From the NCBI RefSeq assembly GCF_017815135.1, contig NZ_JAGJCF010000019.1, positions 1 to 64,000 of the forward strand: 64,000 nucleotides of DNA, given 5' to 3'. This document shows, in pieces, positions 37,785-46,867 of the stretch. Positions within the stretch are counted from its first letter, which is position 1; each line of letters starts with the position of its first letter. Both the position numbers and the translations under genes were made by a program. The notes under the pieces are model-generated. The model was not told the DNA's origin, did no database searches, and saw only the letters and a program-made list of their open reading frames with translations. Origin of the DNA: Jiella mangrovi. Lineage in GTDB: Bacteria; Pseudomonadota; Alphaproteobacteria; Rhizobiales; Rhizobiaceae.

Positions 37785-38695
37785 GCATCGCGCGCCCCAA
37801 CGACGCCGAGACGCAGAGCAAGGACGCACCGGCCGCCCCGACCGGCTGGCGGGCCGCCGTCGGCAGTGGCTTCCAGCAGCTCGTGCGCAGCCGTCCGACC
37901 AAGCCCGGCGAGACCTATGGCGTGCCCGGACAGGGCGAGACCATCACCCTGAGCATCCTGACCATCCTGGTCTTTCTCGCCGTGTGGTGGGCGGTCACGG
38001 CGCTCGGGCTGGTCAAGCCGCTCTTCGTGCCCTCGCCCCAGGCGATCTTCCAGAAGTTCGTCGACGTCCTCACCAACGGTTTCACCGGCACCTCGCTTCT
38101 GGAACATGCCGGCATCTCCGCCGCCCGCGTCTTCGGCGCGTTCGTCCTCGCCTGCATCGTCGGCGTGCCGCTCGGCCTCGCCATGGGCATGAGCCCGACG
38201 ATCCGCGGCATCTTCGACCCGCCGATCGAATTCTACCGGCCGATCCCGCCGCTCGCCTATCTGCCGCTGATGATCATCTGGTTCGGCATCGGCGAGACGT
38301 CGAAGGTTCTGCTGATCTTCCTGTCGGTGTTCGCGCCGGTGGCGCTCGGGGCGAAATCGGGCGTGCGCTCTGCGGCGATCGAACAGATCCATGCGGCCTA
38401 TTCCTTCGGCGCCTCGCGCTGGCAGGTGATGCGCCACGTGATCCTGCCCTCGGCCCTGCCGGAGATCCTCACGGCCATGCGCATCGGCATCGGTTTCGGC
38501 TGGACGACCCTCGTCGCCGCCGAGATGGTCGCCGCCACCAAGGGCCTCGGCTACATGGTGCTGACCGCCTCGCAGTTCCTGCAGACCGCGACGGTGATCA
38601 TGGGCATCATCGTCATCGCCGCGATCGCCTATGGCTTCGACATGGTCATGCGGGCCATCGAGCGGCGCTTCGTGCCCTGGAAGGGGCGGATGTAG
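37781..38695 (+). CDS. tauC: Taurine ABC transporter permease
   Basis: The product is 304 residues with about six membrane helices after a long polar N-terminus. The coupling-loop region EQIHAAYSFGASRWQVMRHVILPSALPEI pattern (with ASRWQ as EAA-like motif) and GIGFGWTTLVAAEMVAATKGLGYMV are typical of the NitT/TauT permease family. It starts inside the last codons of tauB (ATGA overlap). The gene ends the operon; the 166-bp gap after it contains no gene and leads to a convergent deacetylase gene. Confidence 0.92.
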   Translation: MSIARPNDAETQSKDAPAAPTGWRAAVGSGFQQLVRSRPTKPGETYGVPGQGETITLSILTILVFLAVWWAVTALGLVKPLFVPSPQAIFQKFVDVLTNGFTGTSLLEHAGISAARVFGAFVLACIVGVPLGLAMGMSPTIRGIFDPPIEFYRPIPPLAYLPLMIIWFGIGETSKVLLIFLSVFAPVALGAKSGVRSAAIEQIHAAYSFGASRWQVMRHVILPSALPEILTAMRIGIGFGWTTLVAAEMVAATKGLGYMVLTASQFLQTATVIMGIIVIAAIAYGFDMVMRAIERRFVPWKGRM

Positions 38696-38861
38696 GACCG
38701 CTCGCGCGCGACCTCGAACTCGCCGCCCGGCGCAAGACACCCCGTCCGCGCCGGGCTTGAAGACCAACGGCTCAAGAACGAGCCGGGGTATTCGCGTCGC
38801 AGGGACAACGGTGCGACACGCCGGTGTCCATCATCTCCCGGGTCAGCCGGCTCTCACCGCG

Positions 38862-40025
38862 CTAGTCTGCCGTCGCCCAGTCGACGAGATCGGCCAGAAA
38901 CGCGTCGCATCGGTCGAGCTGGGCGATCTCCAGATATTCGTCCGGCTTGTGAGCCTGGGCGATATGGCCGGGGCCGCAGATGACGGTCTCGATCCCCAGC
39001 ATGGCGTTGAACCGTCCGGCTTCGGTGCCGTAGGCGACCTTGGCATGGCCGTTGGAGCGGGCAAGGCGTTTTGCGACCGTGACGAGCGGGCCGTCGGGGG
39101 CTGTGTCGATGCCCGGAAAGGCAGCCATCATGGCGATGTCGATCGCAGCTTCCGGGGCGATGCGGCGCATCTCGGGCTCGAGTTCCTCCTCGGCATAGCG
39201 GGTGAACTCGGCGACCAGCGCGTCGGCGTCCTCGTCGGGCATGACCCGGAATTCGCAGTCGAAGCGGCAGAGATCGGGCACGATGTTCAGCGCCTGCCCG
39301 CCGTCGATCACGCCGGTATGGGCCGTGGTGTAGGGAACGTCATAGGCCGGGTCGCGAGATCCCGCCTCGGCGAGCCGGCGTCCGATTTCGCGCAGTTTCA
39401 CGATCAGCATCGCGGCGTATTCGACGGCGTTGACGCCCTGCGGCGAGAGGGAGGAATGACAGGAGCGGCCGCGAACGGTGACACGCATCGAGCGCTTCGC
39501 CTTGTGGGCGACGACGACCTCCATCCCGGTCGGTTCCCCGACGATGCAGTATTGCGGCCGCACGGCCTGCTCTCCCAGCCATTCGAGCAGCCTGATGACG
39601 CCGAGACAGCCGACCTCCTCGTCATAGGAAAAGGCGAGGTGGATCGGCCGCTTCAAGTCTGCCGCCACCATCGCCGGGACCGCCGCCAGCGCCGAGGCGA
39701 GAAAGCCTTTCATGTCGCAGGCGCCGCGGCCGATGAGCCGCCCGTCGCGCTCGATCAGGCGGAAGGGCTCGCTCGTCCAGTCCTGACCGTCGACCGGAAC
39801 CACGTCGGTGTGGCCGGACAGGACGATGCCGGGCTGATCCGCCGGTCCGATCGTCGCGAAGAGATTGGCCTTTTCGCCGGTCTCGTCGAAGATCCGCTCG
39901 CATAAAATGCCGAAGCCGGAGAGATAGTCCGCGACATGATCGATCAGCGCGAGATTGGAATTGCGGCTGGTGGTGTCGAACCCCACCAGATCGGCGAGGA
40001 TATCGCGGCTCTTGAGCGCTGGCAT
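38862..40025 (-). CDS. M20 deacetylase of the acetylornithine deacetylase (ArgE) family
   Basis: The product is 387 residues. Metal-binding and catalytic parts are visible: LSGHTDVVPVDGQDW (His, Asp), GRGACDMKGFLASAL (Asp), SYDEEVGCLG (Glu pair) and GTEAGRFNAMLGIETVICGPG (Glu); the last His is in QAHKPDEYLEI. ArgE removes the acetyl group from N-acetylornithine, but members also deacetylate other N-acyl amino acids. A clear paralogue is at 53037-54206. The gene ends a minus-strand pair with the LysR gene (two-base gap), and the peptide-type transporter diverges from it, which points to catabolism of imported N-acyl compounds rather than arginine synthesis. Confidence 0.88.
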   Translation of the reverse strand: MPALKSRDILADLVGFDTTSRNSNLALIDHVADYLSGFGILCERIFDETGEKANLFATIGPADQPGIVLSGHTDVVPVDGQDWTSEPFRLIERDGRLIGRGACDMKGFLASALAAVPAMVAADLKRPIHLAFSYDEEVGCLGVIRLLEWLGEQAVRPQYCIVGEPTGMEVVVAHKAKRSMRVTVRGRSCHSSLSPQGVNAVEYAAMLIVKLREIGRRLAEAGSRDPAYDVPYTTAHTGVIDGGQALNIVPDLCRFDCEFRVMPDEDADALVAEFTRYAEEELEPEMRRIAPEAAIDIAMMAAFPGIDTAPDGPLVTVAKRLARSNGHAKVAYGTEAGRFNAMLGIETVICGPGHIAQAHKPDEYLEIAQLDRCDAFLADLVDWATAD

Positions 40026-40026
40026 G

Positions 40027-41010
40027 TCAGTCTCCGGATGGATCGGTCTGGTGATTGCCGCCGCTCAAAGGCGTGGTGCGGCCGGTTTCGAGGCTTGCCC
40101 GCGTCGTTTCGATGAAGGCGAGCGTCGCGGGCGAGGGCGGACGGTCCGCCGGCGTGAGGAAGTTGGCGCGAAAGGGGATGCTCGGCTCGAACGGGCGGAC
40201 GACGATGCCGCGACCCAGCTGATGGGCGATCGGAAACGGGTTCATCAGCGAAACCCCGAGGCCCTCGCGGACGAATTCGGCGGCCGAGACGCTCGTCGCC
40301 GTCTCGATCACGATCTTTCGCCGAACGCCCGCCCGCTCGAAAATCCTGTCCACGGCGACGCGCGCCGAATGGCGGCGGGTGAGCGCGATGAAGGGCTCGC
40401 CCTCCAGATCCTCCGGGCGCACGACGTCGAGATCGGTCAGGCGGTGGCGGGCGGGCAGGACGCAGATGCCGGTCGTTGCCAGGAGCAGCTCGGTGCGGAT
40501 GCCTTCATGGGCCGGCTGGGCGTCGGTGAGACCGACATCGTACTGCGCCTCGGCGACGCTGCTGATCAGGCTGTCGGAGGAGATCACGTCGAAGACGATC
40601 TCGAGCTCCGGATTGTCCTTGGTGAGCGCCGCGAGGCGGCTCGGCAGGAAGCAGTGGGCGATGGTCGGCGGAGCGGCGATCCGCAACGAGCCGGTGTGCG
40701 AGCGGCGTTCGGCCTGCGAGCGGTCGGCGATGCGGGCGAGCGCCGCGAAGACCGGGCCGAGCTGTTCGTTGATCGACAAGGCTTCGGCATTGGGAACGAG
40801 GCGGCCGCCCGAGCGCTCGAACAATTGCCGTCCGAGCGTTGCTTCGAGCTGTGAGAGAGCGCGGCTGACAGCCGGTTGGGACATGCCGAGACGCTGGGCG
40901 GCGACCGTCGCCTTGCCGCTCTGGACGAGGGCCCGCAGCACCTCGAGCTCGCGCAGCGTGAAGTCGGTCCGGCCCTCTCCTTCGGCGTGCGGTGCCGCAA
41001 TTTTACGCAT
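40027..41010 (-). CDS. LysR-family transcriptional regulator
   Basis: The product is about 327 residues from ATG 41010 (GAGG just upstream); an in-frame ATG at 41019 is possible. The winged helix is TLRELEVLRALVQSGKATVAAQRL, then GMSQPAVSRALSQLEATLGRQLFERSGGRL pattern, with the effector domain following. It is divergent from the dipeptide-type transporter that starts at 41174 and co-directional with the deacetylase behind it, so it probably controls both. The inverted repeat at 41031-41060 in the shared upstream region is a candidate site. The inducer is unknown. Confidence 0.9.
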   Translation of the reverse strand: MRKIAAPHAEGEGRTDFTLRELEVLRALVQSGKATVAAQRLGMSQPAVSRALSQLEATLGRQLFERSGGRLVPNAEALSINEQLGPVFAALARIADRSQAERRSHTGSLRIAAPPTIAHCFLPSRLAALTKDNPELEIVFDVISSDSLISSVAEAQYDVGLTDAQPAHEGIRTELLLATTGICVLPARHRLTDLDVVRPEDLEGEPFIALTRRHSARVAVDRIFERAGVRRKIVIETATSVSAAEFVREGLGVSLMNPFPIAHQLGRGIVVRPFEPSIPFRANFLTPADRPPSPATLAFIETTRASLETGRTTPLSGGNHQTDPSGD

Positions 41011-41030
41011 GTGCCTCATTCGATGACTCG

Positions 41031-41060
41031 CTATGCAAATAGTATAATCATCATGCATAG
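41031..41060. promoter_or_regulatory. Inverted repeat, candidate LysR operator
   Basis: CTATGCA (41031-41037) and TGCATAG (41054-41060) form a perfect 7-bp inverted repeat with a 16-base AT-rich centre, inside the 163-bp gap between the divergent LysR and transporter genes. ATAGTAT is also repeated directly at 41039 and 41057. TTGACT at 41071-41076 could be a -35 box of the transporter operon, but a good -10 box is lacking. Confidence 0.45.
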
Positions 41061-41173
41061 TATTTTCATATTGACTTCCGATTACCGCATAATAGCGTGG
41101 AAGCCAACGCCGCACCGGCATTCGATCGCCGCGGTCCGTGGCCCCGGAATGGATGTTCAGAGAGGATATTTGA

Positions 41174-42784
41174 ATGAACGTCAGACCAGCTTTGTTGATC
41201 GCCAGCCTTGTCGCCGCCACGTCGCTGACGCCGGCAATGGCCGCCGATCTCTCGATCGGGCTGAAGTCCGAGCCGACGTCGATGGACCCGCAATTCCACA
41301 ACCTCGCGACCAATGCGCAGGTGCTGGAGAACATCTTCGAGGGTCTGACCAAGCAGGATGCGGTGCAGCGCCTGCAGCCCGGCCTCGCCTCGAAGTGGGA
41401 GGCGAGCGACGACACCACCTGGCGCTTCACTCTGCGCGACGGCGTCAAGTTCCAGAACGGCAGCCCGTTGACCGCCCGCGACGTGATCTACACGCTGTGC
41501 CGGGTGCCGCTGGTTCAGAACTCTCCGTCGCCCTTTACGATCTATACCGGCGCGATCAGCGACGTTACCGCCGAGGGCGACGATGTCGTCGTGGTCAAGA
41601 CGGCATCGGCAAACCCGCTGCTTCCGACCGACATGGCCAGCCTGCCGATCGTCTCGGCCGATGCCCTGGGCGCCGAAAAGACCGTGACCTACAAGCCGGA
41701 CGGCAAATGCAAGGGCATGGGTGACGTGCCCCAGTCGCCGGCCTTCAATTCGCCCGACATCGCCGTCGGCACCGGGCCCTACAAGCTCGACAGCTTCGTG
41801 CGCGGCAGCAAGCTGGTGCTGACCAAGTTCGACGGCTACTGGGGCGAGGCTCCGGCCTGGGACACGGTGACGATGCGGCCGATCAGCAGCGCCGGGCCGC
41901 GCGTCGCGGCGCTCCTGTCCGGCGATGTCGACATGATCGAGTCGCCGCCGATCCAGGACATCCCGCGCATCGAAGGCGCCGGCTTCAAGATCATCGACGC
42001 CCTGTCGAACCGCATCATCTACCTGCATCTTTATCAGCAGGACGAGAAGGCTCCCTCGATCACCGGCACAAACGGCAAGAACCCGCTGCTCGACAAGAGG
42101 GTGCGCGAGGCGATCTCGCTGTCGATCAACCGCAAGGCGATCGTCGACCGGATCATGGGTGGCTATGCCAAGGCCGCCGGTGAATTGCTGCCCCCGCCGA
42201 TGTTCGGCACCAATGGCCGCGAGCCCGACGGCTACGATCCGGAAAAGGCCAAGCAGCTTCTGGCCGAAGCCGGCTACCCCGATGGTTTCGGCATTACCCT
42301 CGGAACGCCGAACGACCGCTACATCAACGACGAGAAGGTGGCCCAGGCGATCGCCCAGATGCTGACCCGGATCGGCATCAAGACCAAGGTCGACGCCGTG
42401 ACGGCGAGCCAGTTCTTCTCGCGGCGCAACAAGCTGGAATTCCCAATCTATCTCGCCGGCTGGGGCGCGTCCACGGGCGAAATGTCCTCGCCGCTGAAGT
42501 CCCTCGTCGCGACCTACGACAAGGAGACCGGCATGGGGCCGACCAATGCCGGGCGCTACTCCAACCCCGCGATGGACAAGATCCTGACCGAGGCGATGTC
42601 GACCATCGACGACACCAAGCGCGAGGATCTCCTGAAGAAGGCCGAGCAGATGGTGCTCGACGACTACGGCATCATCCCGCTGCATTACGAGCAGACGGTC
42701 TGGGCGATGAAGAAGGGGCTGAGCTACGAGCCCCGCGTCGACCAGTACACCATCGCCGCCGAAGTGAAGCCCGCCTCCGAGTGA
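41174..42784 (+). CDS. Dipeptide/oligopeptide-type ABC transporter substrate-binding protein
   Basis: The product is 536 residues with a signal peptide ending at PAMAADL. It belongs to the bacterial extracellular solute-binding protein family 5: LKSEPTSMDPQFHN, LEASDDTTWRFTLRDGVKFQNG-like core (WEASDDTTWRFTLRDGVKF), GTGPYKLDSFVRGSKL and YDPEKAKQLLAEAGYPDGF are seen. Family 5 proteins bind peptides, nickel, sugars or opine-like compounds; substrate is not predictable. It is the first gene of a five-gene operon followed by an M20 amidohydrolase, so an acylated amino acid or small peptide is plausible. Confidence 0.9.
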   Translation: MNVRPALLIASLVAATSLTPAMAADLSIGLKSEPTSMDPQFHNLATNAQVLENIFEGLTKQDAVQRLQPGLASKWEASDDTTWRFTLRDGVKFQNGSPLTARDVIYTLCRVPLVQNSPSPFTIYTGAISDVTAEGDDVVVVKTASANPLLPTDMASLPIVSADALGAEKTVTYKPDGKCKGMGDVPQSPAFNSPDIAVGTGPYKLDSFVRGSKLVLTKFDGYWGEAPAWDTVTMRPISSAGPRVAALLSGDVDMIESPPIQDIPRIEGAGFKIIDALSNRIIYLHLYQQDEKAPSITGTNGKNPLLDKRVREAISLSINRKAIVDRIMGGYAKAAGELLPPPMFGTNGREPDGYDPEKAKQLLAEAGYPDGFGITLGTPNDRYINDEKVAQAIAQMLTRIGIKTKVDAVTASQFFSRRNKLEFPIYLAGWGASTGEMSSPLKSLVATYDKETGMGPTNAGRYSNPAMDKILTEAMSTIDDTKREDLLKKAEQMVLDDYGIIPLHYEQTVWAMKKGLSYEPRVDQYTIAAEVKPASE

Positions 42785-42791
42785 TGACCGT

Positions 42792-42820
42792 GCCGGCGCC
42801 CCGGTTTTCCGGGCGCCGGC
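42792..42820 (+). other. Intercistronic hairpin after the binding-protein gene
   Basis: GCCGGCGCCCCGG and CCGGGCGCCGGC pair around TTTT, with one bulged C, seven bases after the stop codon. The stem is very GC-rich and is not followed by a T run. It probably protects the upstream mRNA or attenuates read-through into the permease genes. Confidence 0.65.
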
Positions 42821-42879
42821 TCCCATGAGTTTGCAGTGCATTCGCAGACGCCGGATTGCGGCGCAGATCGGAGAGCGGG

Positions 42880-43857
42880 ATGATCGTCTATCTCGTGCGA
42901 CGCCTCGGACAGAGCCTCGTCGCCATCGCTGCGATGGCGGTGTTGGTTTTCGTCGGCGTCTATGCCATCGGCAACCCCGTCGACATCCTGATCAACCCGG
43001 AATCCACCCAGGCCCAGATCGCCGCGACCATGCAGCGGCTCGGCCTCGACCGGCCTTTGTGGGAACAGTTCGGCATCTTCGTCTGGAATGCGCTGCACGG
43101 TGATCTCGGGATCTCCTTCGTCTACGGCCGACCCGCGATGCAGATCATCCTGGAACGACTGCCGGCGACGATGGAACTGGCGCTGGTCGCCCTCGTCCTG
43201 TCGGTCTCCATCGGCATCCCCCTCGGCGTCCTCGCGGGTCTGAAGCCCAATTCGATCGGCGGGCGATCGATCATGGCGGGCTCGATCCTCGGCTTCTCTC
43301 TCCCGAACTTCTGGCAGGGCATGCTTTTGATCCTGATCTTCGCCGTTCTGCTCGGCTGGCTGCCGGCGGGCGGGCGCGGCGAGACGGTGGAGGTTCTGGG
43401 CATCCGCGTCAGCTTCCTCACCCTCGACGGCCTGAAGCACCTCATCCTGCCGGCGATGAATCTCGCCTTGTTCAAGATGTCGCTGGTCATCCGCCTCGCC
43501 CGCGCCAATACCCGGGAGGTCTGCCTGCAGGATTACGTGAAATATGCCCGGGCAAAGGGCCTCTCGTCGCGCCGGATCGTTCTCGTCCACATCCTCAAGA
43601 ACATCCTGATCCCGGTGGTGACGATCATCGGCCTGGAGCTCGGCTCGATGGTGGCGTTTGCCATCGTCACCGAAACCGTCTTCGCCTGGCCGGGCATGGG
43701 CAAGCTCCTGATCGATTCCATCAATCTTCTCGATCGGCCGGTCATCGTCGCCTATCTGATGCTGACCGTTCTGATCATCGTCACCATCAACCTCGTCGTT
43801 GATGTCATCTATTCGCTGCTCGACCCGCGGGTGCGCCTGTCGGAGGTCGACGCATGA
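42880..43857 (+). CDS. Dipeptide-type ABC transporter permease 1 (DppB-like)
   Basis: The product is 325 residues with six predicted membrane helices. The start MIVYLVRRLGQSLVAIAAMAVLVFVG is typical of DppB/OppB proteins, and the coupling motif YVKYARAKGLSSRRIVLVHILKN is present. ATG 42880 follows GGAGAGCGG. It pairs with the permease that overlaps its end by four bases. Confidence 0.93.
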   Translation: MIVYLVRRLGQSLVAIAAMAVLVFVGVYAIGNPVDILINPESTQAQIAATMQRLGLDRPLWEQFGIFVWNALHGDLGISFVYGRPAMQIILERLPATMELALVALVLSVSIGIPLGVLAGLKPNSIGGRSIMAGSILGFSLPNFWQGMLLILIFAVLLGWLPAGGRGETVEVLGIRVSFLTLDGLKHLILPAMNLALFKMSLVIRLARANTREVCLQDYVKYARAKGLSSRRIVLVHILKNILIPVVTIIGLELGSMVAFAIVTETVFAWPGMGKLLIDSINLLDRPVIVAYLMLTVLIIVTINLVVDVIYSLLDPRVRLSEVDA

Positions 43858-44813
43858 GTGACGAAGCCGCCATGGGCCTTTCTGAAAAGGCCGAGCCGCC
43901 GGTGAAGCAGCCGGCAGAAGCAAAGCGCGCGCCGGCTCTCGAGAGCCCGGCGATGCGGATCGCCCGGGAGTTCTGCGAGGACCGACTGGCGGTCCTCGGC
44001 CTGGTCCTGTTCCTCGCCATTGCCGCGATCGCAATCCTCGCCCCCTGGATCACGCCGCAGAACCCCTACGACCTCGCCCAGCTCGACATCATGGACGGCG
44101 GTCTGCCGCCCGGCTCGGAATCCTTTGCGACCGGCGGCACCTATTGGCTCGGCACCGACGAACAGGGCCGCGACATGCTTTCGGCGATCGCCTATGGCCT
44201 GAGGATCAGCCTTCTCGTCGCCACCGTGTCGCTTGCCTTCGCCATTGCCATCGGCGTCGCCGCGGGAACGACCGCCGCCTATCTCGGTGGCAAGGTCGAC
44301 ACGCTGATCATGCGCGTCGTGGATCTGCAGCTGTCCTTTCCCTCGATCCTCATCGCGCTGATCCTGCTGGCGCTTTTCGGCCGCGGCATCGACAAGGTGA
44401 TCATCGCGCTGATCATCGTGCAATGGGCCTATTACGCCCGCACCGTGCGATCCTCGGCGATCGTCGAGACGCGCAAGGACTATATCGACGCCGCCCGTTG
44501 CCTGGCGCTGTCGCACCGGCGGATCATGTTCCGCCACCTTCTGCCGAACTGCGTGCCGCCGCTCATCGTCGTCGGCACCGTGCAGATCGCCCAGGCGATC
44601 GCGCTCGAGGCGACGCTCTCCTTTCTCGGCGTCGGCGTGCCGATCACCGAGCCCTCGCTCGGCCTTCTCATCGCCAATGGCTACGACTACCTCCTTTCGG
44701 GCCGCTACTGGGTGAGCATCTTCCCCGGCATCGCCCTCGTCGCCACCATCATCGCCATCAATCTCGTGGGCGATCGGCTGCGCGACGTCCTCAATCCGAG
44801 GCTCCAGACATGA
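43854..44813 (+). CDS. Dipeptide-type ABC transporter permease 2 (DppC-like)
   Basis: The product is 319 residues. After a polar N-terminal tail it has the DppC features FGTDEQGRD-like motif (YWLGTDEQGRDMLSAIAYG) and the coupling motif YIDAARCLALSHRRIMFRHLLPN, then ATLSFLGVGVPITEPSLG. It forms the heterodimeric channel with the preceding permease. It overlaps neighbours by four bases on each side, so translation is coupled. Confidence 0.93.
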   Translation: MSDEAAMGLSEKAEPPVKQPAEAKRAPALESPAMRIAREFCEDRLAVLGLVLFLAIAAIAILAPWITPQNPYDLAQLDIMDGGLPPGSESFATGGTYWLGTDEQGRDMLSAIAYGLRISLLVATVSLAFAIAIGVAAGTTAAYLGGKVDTLIMRVVDLQLSFPSILIALILLALFGRGIDKVIIALIIVQWAYYARTVRSSAIVETRKDYIDAARCLALSHRRIMFRHLLPNCVPPLIVVGTVQIAQAIALEATLSFLGVGVPITEPSLGLLIANGYDYLLSGRYWVSIFPGIALVATIIAINLVGDRLRDVLNPRLQT

Positions 44814-45796
44814 CGCTGCTTCAGGTGGAAGATCTCGCCACCCATTTCTTCACCCGCGACGGTGTCGCCAAGGCGGTCGACGGCGTTTCCTTCTCGCTCG
44901 ATCGCGGCGAGATCCTCGGTCTCGTCGGCGAGAGCGGATCGGGCAAGTCGGTGACCGGCTTCTCGCTGCTCGGTCTCGTCGATCCGCCCGGCCGCATCGT
45001 CTCGGGAAAGATCGTCTTTGACGGCGAGGATCTGGTGAAGGGCGGCGAGCCGATGATGCGCACCCTTCGCGGCAAGCGCATCGCGATGATCTTTCAGGAT
45101 CCGATGATGACGCTCAATCCGGTTCTGCGCATCGACACCCAGATGGTCGAGACGGTGCTGGCGCATGAGCGCATTTCGCGCAAGAGCGCGCTGGAGCGGT
45201 GCCGCGAGGCGCTGGCGCGGGTCGGCATCGCCTCTCCGGACGAGAGGCTGAAGAGCTATCCGCATCAGTTTTCCGGCGGCATGCGCCAGCGCGTCGCCAT
45301 TGCAATTGCGCTGCTGCACGAGCCGGATCTGATCATCGCCGACGAGCCGACGACGGCCCTCGACGTCACCATCCAGGCGCAGATCCTTTCGGAAGTGCAG
45401 AAGCTGTGCGCCGACACCGGCCTGGCGATGATCTGGATCACCCATGACCTCGCCGTCGTCTCCGGCCTCGCCGACCAGCTGGCGGTGATGTATGCCGGCA
45501 AGATCATCGAGACCGGCGAGACCGGCAGGGTCATCGAGGCGCCGCTTCACCCCTACACCAAGGGGCTGATCGCCAGCGTGCCCCAGGGCCAGAAGCACGG
45601 CGCGTTGCTGGCGCAGATCCCCGGAACGACGCCGTCGCTGCTCAATCTCCCGGAAGGATGCAGCTTCCGTCCGCGCTGCCCGCGGGCCGACGCCGCCTGC
45701 CAGGAGGAGCCGCCGCTTGGGGCGCTTCTGCCGGGTCGCGCGGCACGGTGCTTTCATCCGCACCTCGATGAGCGACGGGAGGCGCTGGCCTCGTGA
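44810..45796 (+). CDS. Dipeptide-type ABC transporter ATPase 1 (DppD-like)
   Basis: The product is 328 residues. Walker A is [18 protein letters not shown], the signature [20 protein letters not shown] and Walker [19 protein letters not shown]. The C-terminal oligopeptide/dipeptide extension has [15 protein letters not shown], whose cysteines bind an iron-sulfur cluster in DppD proteins. It overlaps the next ATPase gene by four bases. Confidence 0.93.
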   Translation: MTLLQVEDLATHFFTRDGVAKAVDGVSFSLDRGEILGLVGESGSGKSVTGFSLLGLVDPPGRIVSGKIVFDGEDLVKGGEPMMRTLRGKRIAMIFQDPMMTLNPVLRIDTQMVETVLAHERISRKSALERCREALARVGIASPDERLKSYPHQFSGGMRQRVAIAIALLHEPDLIIADEPTTALDVTIQAQILSEVQKLCADTGLAMIWITHDLAVVSGLADQLAVMYAGKIIETGETGRVIEAPLHPYTKGLIASVPQGQKHGALLAQIPGTTPSLLNLPEGCSFRPRCPRADAACQEEPPLGALLPGRAARCFHPHLDERREALAS

Positions 45797-46806
45797 CCCC
45801 CATCCTTGAAATCGATGCCGTCTCGAAGCGCTTCGTCAAGGAGCTCGACGTCGCCGAGCGCACCGCGCGCTTCCTCGGCTCGAAGATCGAGCCTTTGGCG
45901 ATCCATGCCGTCGACGGCGTCAGCCTCTCGATCGGGCGTGGCGAGGTGCTCGGCCTCGTCGGCGAGTCCGGCTGCGGCAAGTCCACCCTCGGGCGCATGG
46001 TCGCCGGCCTGACGACGCCGAGCGAGGGCCACATCCGCTTCCGTGACGCGGACGTCGCGTCACTCACCGGCGCCGCGGCGCGCGAGGCGGCCTTGAAGAT
46101 CCAGATGGTGTTTCAGGACCCGATGTCCTCGCTGAACCCGCGCCTCAGGGTCGACGAGATCGTCGGCGAGGCGCCGCGCGTCCATGGCATCGTCCCGCGC
46201 AAGGAGACGGCGGCCTATGTCGACGACATCCTGTCGCGCTGCGGCCTCGATCCGAGCGTCCGGCGGCGCTACCCGCACCAGTTTTCCGGCGGTCAGCGCG
46301 CCCGCATCGGCATTGCCCGGGCGCTTGCCGTGAAACCCGACTTCATCGTCTGCGACGAGTCGGTCGCCGCCCTCGACGTCTCGATCCAGGCCCAGGTTCT
46401 CAACCTCTTCATGCGGCTGCGGGAAGAGCTCAACCTCACCTATCTCTTCATCAGCCATGATCTCGGCGTCGTCGAGCACATCTCCGACCGTATCGCCGTG
46501 ATGTATCTCGGCCGTCTCGTCGAACTCGGCACGGCCGAGGATCTGATGGCCCGGCCGAACCACCCCTATACCCAAGCGCTGGTCGCCGAGATTCCGACTT
46601 TCGAGACGAAGAAGAAGCAGTATTCGGCGATCAAGGGCGAAATTCCCTCGCCGATGAACCCGCCGCCGGGCTGTCATTTCCACCCCCGCTGCCCGCATGC
46701 TCATCCCCGCTGCAAGGCGGAGCGGCCGACGCTGCGCGAAGTCGCGCCGGGCCGCTTCTCCGCCTGTCACCTCAACGACGAGGGCGCGGCCAGCACCGCT
46801 GCCTGA
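45793..46806 (+). CDS. Dipeptide-type ABC transporter ATPase 2 (DppF-like)
   Basis: The product is 337 residues starting with GTG 45793, which overlaps the preceding stop (GTGA). Walker A is GESGCGKSTLGRMVAGL, the signature [19 protein letters not shown] and Walker B FIVCDESVAALDVSIQAQVLN. Note DES where most ATPases have DEP. The end CHFHPRCPHAHPRC is the usual cysteine-rich C-terminus. It completes the transporter of 41174-46806; the M20 gene starts 61 bp later. Confidence 0.92.
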   Translation: MTPILEIDAVSKRFVKELDVAERTARFLGSKIEPLAIHAVDGVSLSIGRGEVLGLVGESGCGKSTLGRMVAGLTTPSEGHIRFRDADVASLTGAAAREAALKIQMVFQDPMSSLNPRLRVDEIVGEAPRVHGIVPRKETAAYVDDILSRCGLDPSVRRRYPHQFSGGQRARIGIARALAVKPDFIVCDESVAALDVSIQAQVLNLFMRLREELNLTYLFISHDLGVVEHISDRIAVMYLGRLVELGTAEDLMARPNHPYTQALVAEIPTFETKKKQYSAIKGEIPSPMNPPPGCHFHPRCPHAHPRCKAERPTLREVAPGRFSACHLNDEGAASTAA

Positions 46807-46867
46807 ACCGCCCCCTTTCAAGTCGCGGGGCGAGCCTCCGCATCATCAAACCCGCAGGACATTGAGA

